In this document: in pieces, positions 45,301-58,500 of the stretch
Layout of the letters: each line of letters opens with the position of its first letter
Numbering within the stretch: position 1 is the stretch's first letter
Origin: Brienomyrus brachyistius
Lineage: Eukaryota > Chordata > Actinopteri > Osteoglossiformes > Mormyridae
Reading direction: 5' to 3'
Length of the DNA: 64,000 nucleotides
Assembly: GCF_023856365.1 (NCBI RefSeq)
Contig: NW_026042717.1
Span: 48,412-112,411 of the forward strand
The notes under the pieces: model-generated
Database searches by the model: none
What the model was told of the DNA's origin: nothing
The model's input: only the letters and a program-made list of their open reading frames with translations
Translations under genes and position numbers: made by a program

Positions 45301-47600
45301 CTAATATGCTAATATGCTAATATGCTAATATGCTAATATGCTATGCTAATATGCTAATATGCTAATATGCTAATATGCTAACACCTTATACTATGCTAAT
45401 ATGCTAATATGCTAATATGCTAATATGCTAATATGCGAATATGCTATGTTAATATGCTAATATGCTAATATGCTAATATGCTAATATGCTAGCTAATATG
45501 CTAATATGCTATACGTTAACACGCTATGCTAATATGCTAATATGCTAATATGCCTAATATACTATGCTAATATGCTAATATGCTAATATGCTATATGCTA
45601 TGCTAATATGCTAATCATGCTAATATGCTATGCTAATATGCTAATATGCTAATATGCTAATATGCTAATATGCTATGCTAATATGCTAATATGCTAATAT
45701 GCTAACACGCTAGCTAATATGCTAATATGCTAATATGCTAATATGCTAATATGTAATATGCTAATATGCTAATATGCTAATTTGCTAATATGCTATGCTA
45801 ATATGCTAATATGCTAATACGCTAACACGCTATGCTAATATGCTAATATGCTAATATGCTAATATGCTATGCTAATATGCTAATATGCTAATACGCTAAT
45901 ATGCTAATATGCTAACACGCTATGCTAATATGCTAATATGCTAATATGCTAATATGCTATGCTAATTTGCTAATATGCTAATATGCTAATATGCTAATAT
46001 GCTAATATGCTATATGCTAATATAGCTATGCTAATATGCTAATATGCTAATATGCTAATATGCTAACACGCTATGCTAATATGCTAATATGCTAATATGC
46101 TAATATGCTAATATGCTAATGTTAATATGCTAATATGCTAATATGCTAATATGCTATGCTATATGGCTAATATGCTAATATAGCTAATATGATAATATGC
46201 TAATATGCTAATATGCTAATATGCTAATACGCTAACACGCTATGCTAATATGCTAATATGCTATGCTAATATGCTAATATGCTAATATGCTAATATGCTA
46301 ATATGCTAATATACTATGCTAATATGTTAATATCTAATATGCAATATGCTAATGGCTAATACGCTAATATGCTAACACGCTATGCTAATATGCTAATATG
46401 CTATGCTAATATGCTAATATGCTAATATGCTAATATGCTAATATGCTAATACGCTAACACGCTATGCTAATATGCTAATATGCTAATATACTAATATGCT
46501 ATGCTAATATGCTAATATGCTAATATGTTAATATGCTAATATGCTAATATGCTAATATGCTATGCTAATATGCTAATATGCTAATATGCTAATATGCTAA
46601 TATGCTATGTAATATGCTAATATGCTAATATGCTAATATGCTAATATGCTAATATGCTATGCTAATATGCTAATATGCTAATATGCTAATATGCTAATAC
46701 GCTAACACGCTATGCTAATATGCTAATATGCTATGCTAATATGCTAATATACTAATATGCTAAATTGCTAATAGCTAATATGCTATGCTAATATGCTAAT
46801 ATGCTAATATGCTAATATGTTAATATGCTAATACGCTAATATGCTAACACGCTATGCTAATATGCTAATATGCTAATATGCTAATATGCTATGCTAATAT
46901 GCTAATATGCTAAACACTAACACGCTATGCTAATATGCTAATATGCTAATATGCTAATATGCTATGCTAATATGCTAATATGCTAATGTGCTAATATGCT
47001 AATGTTAATATGCTAATATGCTATGCTAATATGCTAATATGCTAATATGCTAATCTGCTAATTGCTAACATGCTATGCTAATATGCTAATATGCTAATAT
47101 GCTAATATGCTATGCTAATATGCTAGCTAGCTAATATGCTAATATGTTAATATGCTAATATGCTATGCTAATATGCTAATATACTAATATGCTAATATGC
47201 TATGCTAATACGCTATGCTAACACGATATGCTAATATGCTAATATGCTAATATGCTATGCTAATATGCTAATATGCTAATACGCTAACACGCTATGCTAA
47301 TATGCTAATATGCTAATATGCTATGCTAATATACTAATTTGCTATGCTAATATACTAATATGCTAATATGCTAATATGCTAATATACTATGCTAATATAC
47401 TATGCTAATATACTATGCTAATGCTAATATGCTAATATGCTATGCTAATATGCGTATGCTAATATGCTAATATGCTAATATGCTAATACACTAACACGCT
47501 ATGCTATTATGTTAATATGCTAATATGCTATGCTATATGCTAATATGTTAATATGCTAATGCTATGCTAATATGCTAATATGCTAATATGCTAATATGCT
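42100..47600 (+). repeat. Degraded part of the array, rich in one-base indels
   Basis: The stretch is still made only of 8/5 units, but many are 4, 6, 7 or 9 bp long. Examples lie at 42280-42300, 42420-42445, 43507-43540, 44081-44100, 44625-44660, 45140-45240, 46140-46200 and 46330-46355. The same modules at 23.5-29.0 kb in copy 1 are nearly free of these. Changes are mostly loss or gain of one A or T, or loss of part of a unit, scattered without a shared pattern. Either the consensus here is poorly supported or the segment is really decaying. No foreign sequence is inserted. Confidence 0.7.
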
Positions 47601-49357
47601 AATATGCTAATATGCTAATATGCTAATATGCTAATACGCTAACATGCTAACACGCTATGCTAATATGCTAATATGCTAATATGCTAATATGCTAATATGC
47701 TATGCTAATATGCTAATATGCTAATACGCTAATACGCTATGCTAATATGCTAATATGCTAATATGCTAATATGCTAATATGCTATATGCTATGCTAATAT
47801 GCTAATATACTAATATGCTAATATGCTAATATGCTAATATGCTATGCTAATATGCTAATATGCTAATATAATAATATGCTAATATGCTAATATGCTATGC
47901 TAATATGCTAATATGCTAATATGCTAATATGCTAATACGCTAACTCGCTATGCTAATATGCTAATATGCTAATATGCTAATATGCTATGCTAATATGCTA
48001 ATATGCTAATATGTTAATATGCTAATATGTTAATATGCTAATACGCTAATATGCTATGCTAATATGCTAATTTGCTAATATGCTAATATGCTATGCTAAT
48101 ATGCTAATATGTTAATATGCTAATATGCTATGCTAATATGTTAATATGCTAATATGCTAATATGCTATGTTAATACGCTAATATGCTAATATGCTAATAT
48201 GGCTAATATGCTAATATGCTAACATGCTATGCTAATATGCTAATATGCTAATATGCTAATATGCTAATATGCTATGCTAATATGCTAATATACTAATATG
48301 CTAATATGCTATGCTAATATGCTATGCTAATATGCTATGCTAATACGCTAACACGCTATGCTAATATGCTAATATGCTAATATGCTATGCTAATATGCTA
48401 TGTTAATATGCTAATATGCTATGCTAATATGCTAATATGCTAATATGCTAATATGCTAATATGATATGCTAATATGCTATGCTAATATGCTATGCTAATA
48501 CGCTAACACGCTATGCTAATATGCTAATATGCTATGCTAATATGCTAATATGCTAATATGCTATGCTAATATGCTAATACGCTATCACGCTATGCTAATA
48601 TGCTAATATGCTATGCTAATATGCTAATATGCTAATATGCTATGCTAATATGCTTATATGCTAATATGCTAATATGCTATGCTAATATGCTAATATGCTA
48701 ATACGCTAATATGCTAATATGCTATGCTAATATGCTAATATGCTAATACGCTAACACGCTATGCTAATATGCTAATATGCTAATATGCTATGCTAATATG
48801 GCTATGCTAATATGCTATGCTAATACGCTAACACGCTATGCCTAATATGCTAATATGCTAATATGTTAATATGCTAATATGCTAATATGCTAATATGCTA
48901 TGCTATATGCTAATATGCTAATATGCTAATATGCTAATATGCTATGTTAATATGCTAATATGCTAATATGCTAATATGCTAATATGCTATGCTAATATGC
49001 TAATATGCTAATATGCTAATATGCTAATACGCTAACACGCTATGCTAATATGCTAATATGTTATGCTAATATACTAATATGCTAATTTGCTAATATGCTA
49101 ATATGCTATGCTAATATGCTAATATGCTAATATGCTAATATGCTAATATGCTAATATGCTAATATGCTATGCTAATATGCTAATATGCTATACGCTAACA
49201 CGCTATGCTAATATGCTAATATGCTAATATGCTAATATGCTAATATGCTATGCTAATATGCTAATATGCTAATATAATAATATGCTAATATGCTAATATG
49301 CTAATATGCTATGCTAATATGCTAATATGCTAATATGCTAATATGCTAATACGCTAA

Positions 49358-52030
49358 CTCGCTATGCTAATATGCTAATATGCTAATATGCTAATATGCT
49401 ATGCTAATATGCTAATATGCTAATATGTTAATATGCTAATATGTTAATAGGCTAATACGCTAATATGCTATGCTAATATGCTAATATGCTATATGCTAAT
49501 ATGCTATGCTAATATGCTAATATGTTAATATGCTAATATGCTATGCTAATATGTTAATATGCTAACATGCTAATATGCTATGTTAATACGCTAATATGCT
49601 AATATGCTAATATGCTAATATGCTAACATGCTATGCTAATATAACTAATATGCTAATATGCTAATATGCTAATATGCTAATATGCTATGCTAATATGCCA
49701 ATATACTAATATGCTAATATGCTATGCTAATATGCTATGCTAATATGCTATGCTAATACGCTAACACGCTATGCTAATATGCTAATATGCTAATATGCTA
49801 ATATGCTATGCTAATATGCTAATATGCTATGTTAATATGCTAATATGCTACGCTAATATGCTAATATGCTAATATGCTAATATGCTAATATGCTAATATG
49901 ATATGCTAATATGCTATGCTAATATGCTATGCTAATACGCTAACACGCTATGCTAATATGCTAATATGCTATGCTAATATGCTAATATGCTAATATGCTA
50001 ATATGCTATGCTAATATGCTAATACGCTATCACGCTATGTTAATATGCTAATATGCTATGCTAATATGCTAATATGCTAATATGCTATGCTAATATGCTT
50101 ATATGCTAATATGCTAATATGCTATGCTAATATGCTAATATGCTAATACGCTAATTATGCTAATATGCTATGCTAATATGCTAATATGCTAATACGCTAA
50201 CACGCTATGCTAATATGCTAATATGCTAATATGCTATGCTAATATGCTATGCTAATATGCTATGCTAATACGCTAACACGCTATGCTAATATGCTAATAT
50301 GCTAATATGTTAATATGCTATGCTAATATGCTAATATGCTATGTTAATATGCTAATATGCTATGCTAATATGCTAATATGCTAATATGCTAATATGCTAA
50401 TATGCTAATATGATATGCTAATATGCTATGCTAATATGCTATGCTAATACGCTAACACGCTATGCTAATATGCTAATATGCTATGCTAATATGCTAATAT
50501 GCTAATATGCTAATATGCTATGCTAATATGCTAATACGCTATCACGCTATGTTAATATGCTAATATGCTATGCTAATATGCTAATATGCTAATATGCTAT
50601 GCTAATATGCTTATATGCTAATATGCTAATATGCTATGCTAATATGCTAATATGCTAATACGCTAATATGCTAATATGCTATGCTAATATGCTAATATGC
50701 TAATACGCTAACACGCTATGCTAATATGCTAATATGCTAATATGCTATGCTAATATGCTATGCTAATATGCTATGCTAATACGCTAACACGCTATGCTAA
50801 TATGCTAATATGCTAATATGTTAATATACTAATATGCTAATATGCTAATATGCTATGCTAATATGCTAATATGCTAATATGCTAATATGCTAATATGCTA
50901 TGTTAATATGCTAATATGCTAATATGCTAATATGCTAATATGCTATGCTAATATGCTAATATGCTATATGCTAATATGCTAATACGCTAACACGCTATGC
51001 TAATATGCTAATATGCTATGCTAATATGCTAATATACTAATATGCTAATATGCTATGCTAATATGCTAATAGCTAATATGCTAATATGCTAATATGCTAA
51101 TATGCTAATATGCTAATATGCTAATACGCTAATATGCTAACACGCTATGCTAATATGCTAATATGCTAATATGCTAATATGCTATGCTAATATGCTAATA
51201 TGCTAATACACTAACACGCTATGCTAATATGCTAATATGCTAATATGCTAATATGCTATGCTAATATGCTAATATGCTAATATGCTAATATGCTAATGTA
51301 ATATGCTAATATGCTATGCTAATATGCTAATATGCTAATACGCTAATATGCTAACATGCTATGCTAATATGCTAATATGCTAATATGCTATATGCTATGC
51401 TAATATGCTAATATGCTAATATGCTATGCTAATATGCTAATGTTAATATGCTAATATGCTATGCTAATATGCTAATATACTAATATGCTAATATGCTATG
51501 CTAATACGCTATGCTAACACGATATGCTAATATGCTAATATGGCTAATATGCTATGCTAATATGCTAATATGCTAATACGCTAACACGCTATGCTAATAT
51601 GCTAATATGCTAATATGCTATGCTAATATGCTAATTTGCTATGCTAATATACTAATATGCTAATATGCTAATATGCTAATATACTATGCTAATATACTAT
51701 GCTAATATACTATGCTAATATGCTAATATGCTAATATGCTAATATGCTATGCTAATATGCTATGCTAATATGCTAATATGCTAATATGCTAATACACTAA
51801 CACGCTATGCTAATATGTTAATATGCTAATATGCTATGCTAATATGCTAATATGTTAATATGCTAATATGCTATGCTAATATGCTAATATGCCTAATATG
51901 CTAATATGCTAATATGCTAATATGCTAATATGCTAATATGCTAATATGCTAATACGCTAACATGCTAACACGCTATGCTAATATGCTAATATGTTAATAT
52001 GCTAATACGCTAATATGCTATGCTAATATG
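49358..52030 (+). repeat. Module repeated at the right end, first copy
   Basis: Landmarks CTCGC 49358, ATCACG 50029 and 50541 (followed by CTATGTTAATATG), triple TATACTATG 51680 and the CTAACATG, CTAACACG pair at 51961 match 61825, 62498, 63626 and 63898. The offset is 12467-12469 bp before, and 11937-11957 bp after, the extra 512 bp (ATCACG 50029/50541) of this copy. The specific CACGCTATGTTA junction at ATCACG is seen only here and at 62498; other ATCACG copies continue CACGCTATGCTA. Confidence 0.7.
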
Positions 52031-52599
52031 CTAATATGCTAATATGCTAATATGCTAATATGCTAATATGTTAATATGCTAATATGCTATGCTAATATGT
52101 TAATATGCTAATATGCCTAATATGCTATGTTAATACGCTAATATGCTAATATGCTAATATGCTAATATGCTAACATGCTATGCTAATATGCTAATATGCT
52201 AATATGCTTAATATGCTAATATGCTATGCTAATATGCTAATATACTAATATGCTAATATGCTAATGTACTATGCTAATACGCTAATATGCTAACACGCTA
52301 TGCTAATATGCTAATATGCTAATATGCTAATACGTTAATATGCTAACATGCTATGCTAATATGCTATATGCTAATATGCTAATATGCTAATATGTTAATA
52401 TGCTAATACTCTAATATGTTAACACGCTATGCTAATATGCTAATATGCTAATATGCTAATATACTAATATGCTATGCTAATATGCTAATATGCTAATACG
52501 CTAACACGCTATGCTAATAGGCTAATATGCTAATATGCTATGCTAATATGCTAATTTGCTATGCTAATATACTAATATGCTAATATGCTAATATGCTAA

Positions 52600-55500
52600 T
52601 ATACTATGCTAATATACTATGCTAATATACTATGCTAATATGCTAATATGCTAATATGCTATGCTAATATGCTATGCTAATATGCTAATATGCTAATATG
52701 CTAATACACTAACACGCTATGCTAATATGTTAATATGCTAATATGCTATGCTAATATGCTAATATGTTAATATGCTAATATGCTATGCTAATATGCTAAT
52801 ATGCTAATATGCTAATATGCTAATATGCTAATATGCTAATATGCTAATAGCTAATACGCTAACATGCTAACACGCTATGCTAATATGCTAATATGCTAAT
52901 ATGCTAATATGCTATGCTAATATGCTAATATGCTAATACGCTAACACGCTATGCTAATATGCTATGCTAATATGCTAATATGCTAATATAATAATATGCT
53001 AATATGCTAATATGCTATGCTAATATGCTAATATGCTATGCTAATATGCTAATACGCTAACTCGCTATGCTAATATGCTAATATGCTAATATGGCTAATA
53101 TGCTATGCTAATATGCTAATATGCTAATATGTTAATATGCTAATATGTTAATATGCTAATACGCTAATATGCTATGCTAATATGCTAATATGCTAATATG
53201 CTAATATGCTATGCTAATATGCTAATATGTTAATATGCTAATATGCTATGCTAATATGTTAATATGCTAATATGCTAATATGCTATGTTAATACGCTAAT
53301 ATGCTAATATGCTAATATGCTAATATGCTAATATGCTAACATGCTATGCTAATATGCTAATATGCTAATATGCTAATATGCTAATATGCTAATATGCTAT
53401 GCTAATATGCTATATACTAATATGCTAATATGCTATGCTAATATGCTATGCTAATATGCTATGCTAATACGCTAACACGCTATGCTAATATGCTAATATG
53501 CTAATATGCTAATATGCTATGCTAATATGCTAATATGCTATGTTAATATGCTAATATGCTATGCTAATATGCTAATATGCTAATATGCTAATATGCTAAT
53601 ATGATATGCTAATATGCTATGCTAATATGCTATGCTAATACGCTAACACGCTATGCTAATATGCTAATATGCTATGCTAATATGCTAATATGCTAATATG
53701 CTATGCTAATATGCTAATACGCTATCACGCTATGCTAATATGCTAATATGCTAATATGCTATGCTAATATGCCTAATATGCTAATATGCTATGCTAATAT
53801 GCTTATATGCTAATATGCTAATATGCTATGCTAATATGCTAATATGCTAATACGCTAATATGCTAATATGCTATGCTAATATGCTAATATGCTATGCTAA
53901 TATGCTATGCTAATATGCTATGCTAATATGCTATGCTAATATGCTATGCTAATACGCTAACACGCTATGCTAATATGCTAATATGCTAATATGTTAATAT
54001 GCTAATATGCTAATATGCTAATATGCTATGCTAATATGCTAATATGCTAATATGCTAATATGCTAATATGCTATGTTAATATGCTAATATGCTAATATGC
54101 TAATATGCTAATATGCTATGCTAATATGCTAATATGCTAATATGCTAATATGCTAATACGCTAACACGCTATGCTAATATGCTAATATGCTATGCTAATA
54201 TGCTAATATACTAATATGCTAATTTGCTAATATGCTAATATGCTATGCTAATATGCTAATATGCTAATATGCTAATATGCTAATATGCTAATATGCTAAT
54301 ACGCTAATATGCTAACACGCTATGCTAATATGCTAATATGCTAATATGCTAATATGCTATGCTAATATGCTAATATGCTAATACACTAACACGCTATGCT
54401 AATATGCTAATATGCTAATATGCTAATATGCTATGCTAATATGCTAATATGCAAATATGCTAATATGCTAATGTTAATATGCTAATATGCTATGCTAATA
54501 TGCTAATATGCTAATACGCTAATATGCTAACATGCTATGCTAATATGCTAATATGCTAATATGCTAATATGCTATGCTAATATGCTAATATGCTAATATG
54601 CTAATATACTAATATGCTAATATGCTATGCTAATACGCTATGCTAACACGATATGCTAATATGCTAATATGCTAATATGCTATGCTAATATGCTAATGTT
54701 AATATGCTAATATGCTATGCTAATATGCTAATATGCTAATACGCTAATATGCTAACATGCTATGCTAATATGCTAATATGTTAATATGCTAATATGCTAA
54801 TATGCTAATATGCTATGCTAATATGCTAATACTAATATGCTAATATGCTATGCTAATACGCTATGCTAACACGATATGCTAATATGCTAATATGCTAATA
54901 TGCTATGCTAATATGCTAATATGCTAATACGCTAACACGCTATGCTAATATGCTAATATGCTAATATGCTATGCTAATATACTAATTTGCTATGCTAATA
55001 TACTAATATGCTAATATGCTAATATGCTAATATACTATGCTAATATACTATGCTAATATACTATGCTAATATGCTAATATGCTAATATGCTATGCTAATA
55101 TGCTATGCTAATATGCTAATATGCTAATATGCTAATACACTAACACGCTATGCTAATATGTTAATATGCTAATATGCTATGCTAATATGCTAATATGCTA
55201 ATATGCTAATATGCTAATATGCTAATATGCTAATATGCTAATATGCTAATATGCTAATATGCTAATACGCTAACATGCTAACACGCTATGCTAATATGCT
55301 AATATGCTAATATGCTAATATGCTAATATGCTAATATGCTAATATGCTAATATGCTAATATGCTATGCTATATGCTAATATGCTAATACGCTAATACGCT
55401 ATGCTAATATGCTAATATGCTAATATGCTAATATGCTAATATGCTAATATGCTATGCTAATATGCTAATATGCTAATATAATAATATGCTAATATGCTAA

Positions 55501-58500
55501 TATGCTATGCTAATATGCTAATATGCTAATATGCTAATATGCTAATATGCTAATACGCTAACTCGCTATGCTATGCTAATATGCTAATATGCTAATATGC
55601 TATGCTAATATGCTAATATGCTAATATGTTAATATGCTAATATGTTAATATGCTAATACGCTAATATGCTATGCTAATATGCTAATATGCTAATATGCTA
55701 ATATGCTAATATGCTATGCTAATATGCTAATATGTTAATATGCTAATATGCTATGCTAATATGTTAATATGCTAATATGCTAATATGCTATGTTAATACG
55801 CTAATATGCTAGCTAATATGCTAATATGCTAATATGCTAACATGCTATGCTAATATGCTAATATGCTAATATGCTAATATGCTAATATGCTATGCTAATA
55901 TGCTAATATGCTAATATGCTAATATGCTAATATGCTATGCTAATATGCTAATATACTAATATGCTAATATGCTATGCTAATATGCTATGCTAATATGCTA
56001 TGCTAATACGCTAACACGCTATGCTAATATGCTAATATGCTAATATGCTATGCTAATATGCTAATATGCTATGTTAATATGCTAATATGCTATGCTAATA
56101 TGCTAATATGCTAATATGCTAATATGCTAATATGATATGCTAATATGCTATGCTAATATGCTATGCTAATACGCTAACACGCTATGCTAATATGCTAATA
56201 TGCTATGCTAATATGCTAATATGCTAATATGCTATGCTAATATGCTAATACGCTATCACGCTATGCTAATATGCTAATATGCTATGCTAATATGCTAATA
56301 TGCTAATATGCTATTGCTAATATGCTTATATGCTAATATGCTAATATGCTATGCTAATATGCTAATATGCTAATACGCTAATATGCTAATATGCTATGCT
56401 AATATGCTAATATGCTAATACGCTAACACGCTATGCTAATATGCTAATATGCTAATATGCTATGCTAATATGCTATGCTTAATATGCTATGCTAATACGC
56501 TAACACGCTATGCTAATATGCTAATATGCTAATATGTTAATATGCTAATATGCTAATATGCTAATATGCTATGCTAATATGCTAATATGCTAATATGCTA
56601 ATATGCTAATATGCTATGTTAATATGCTAATATGCTAATATGCTAATATGCTAATATGCTATGCTAATATGCTAATATGCTAATATGCTAATATGCTAAT
56701 ACGCTAACACGCTATGCTAATATGCTAATATGTTATGCTAATATGCTAATATACTAATATGCTAATTTGCTAATATGCTAATATGCTATGCTAATATGCT
56801 AATATGCTAATATGCTAATATGTTAATATGCTAATATGCTATGCTAATATGCTAATATGCTAATACGCTAACACGCTAACATGCTATGCTAATATGCTAA
56901 TATGCTAATATGCTAATATGCTATGCTAATATGCTAATATGCTAATATGCTAATATGCTATGCTAATATGCTAATATGTTAATATGCTAATATGCTATGC
57001 TAATATGCTAATATACTAATATGCTAATATGCTATGCTAATACGCTATGCTAACACGATATGCTAATATGCTAATATGCTAATATGCTATGCTAATATGC
57101 TAATATGCTAATACGCTAACACGCTATGCTAATATGCTAATATGCTAATATGCTAATATGCTATGCTAATATACTAATTTGCTATGCTAATATACTAATA
57201 TGCTAATATGCTAATATGCTAATATACTATGCTAATATACTATGCTAATATACTATGCTAATATGCTAATATGCTAATATGCTATGCTAATATGCTATGC
57301 TAATATGCTAATATGCTAATATGCTAATACACTAACACGCTATGCTAATATGTTAATATGCTAATATGCTATGCTAATATGCTAATATGTTAATATGCTA
57401 ATATGCTATGCTAATATGCTAATATGCTAATATGCTAATATGCTAATATGCTAAATGCTAATGCTAATACGCTAACATGCTAACACGCTATGCTAATATG
57501 CTAATATGCTAATATGCTAATATGCTAATATGCTATGCTAATATGCTAATATGCTAATACGCTAATACGCTATGCTAATATGCTAATATGCTAATATGCT
57601 AATATGCTAATATGCTAATATGCTATGCTAATATGCTAATATGCTAATATAATAATATGCTAATATGCTAATATGCTATGCTAATATGCTAATATGCTAA
57701 TATGCTATATGCTAATACGCTAACTCGCTATGCTATGCTAATATGCTAATATGCTAATATTGCTATGCTAATATGCTAATATGCTAATATGTTAATATGC
57801 TAATACGCTAATATGCTATGCTAATATGCTAATATGCTAATATGCTAATATGCTATGCTAATATGCTAATATGTTAATATGCTAATATGCTAATATGCTA
57901 ATATGCTATGCTAATATGTTAATATGCTAATATGCTAATATGCTATGTTAATACGCTAATATGCTAATATGCTAATATTCTAATATGCTAATATGCTAAC
58001 ATGCTATGCTAATATGCTAATATGCTAATATGCTAATATGCTAATATGCTATGCTAATATGCTAATATGCTAATATGCTAATATGCTAATATGCTATGCT
58101 AATATGCTAATATACTAATATGCTAATATGCTATGCTAATATGCTATGCTAATATGCTATGCTAATATGCTAATATGCTAATATGCTATGCTAATATGCT
58201 AATATGCTATGTTAATATGCTAATATGCTATGCTAATATGCTAATATGCTAATATGCTAATATGATATGCTAATATGCTATGCTAATATGCTATGCTAAT
58301 ACGCTAACACGCTATGCTAATATGCTAATATGCTATGCTAATATGCTAATATGCTATGCTATGCTAATATGCTAATACGCTATCACGCTATGCTAATATG
58401 CTAATATGCTATGCTAATATGCTAATATGCTAATATGCTATGCTAATATGCTTATATGCTAATATGCTAATATGCTATGCTAATATGCTAATATGCTAAT

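Larger units (their letters stand above)
35201..54170 (+). repeat. 18.57-kb higher-order repeat, copy 2
   Basis: This is the direct neighbour of copy 1; the boundary near 35.2 kb is where the sequence leaves the CTATCACG family and re-enters the CTAACATG/CTAACATA module matching 16632. The copy is about 0.4 kb longer, mainly through two private local duplications: about 118 bp at 42.09-42.3 kb and about 512 bp at 50.03-50.55 kb. Later landmarks (ACTCT 33308/52408, CTCGC 33973/53061, ATCACG 34644/53724) therefore lie 19.08-19.10 kb apart. It has many one-base indels not shared with copy 1. After about 54.17 kb the sequence continues into modules of the 30-34-kb type, so copy 2 is not followed by a third copy. 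Confidence 0.85.

Noticed and set aside
42100..47600. A remnant of an inserted mobile element causing the irregular stretch
   Set aside because: Every irregular piece is still a shortened or lengthened satellite unit. There are no inverted or direct terminal repeats and no non-satellite sequence.
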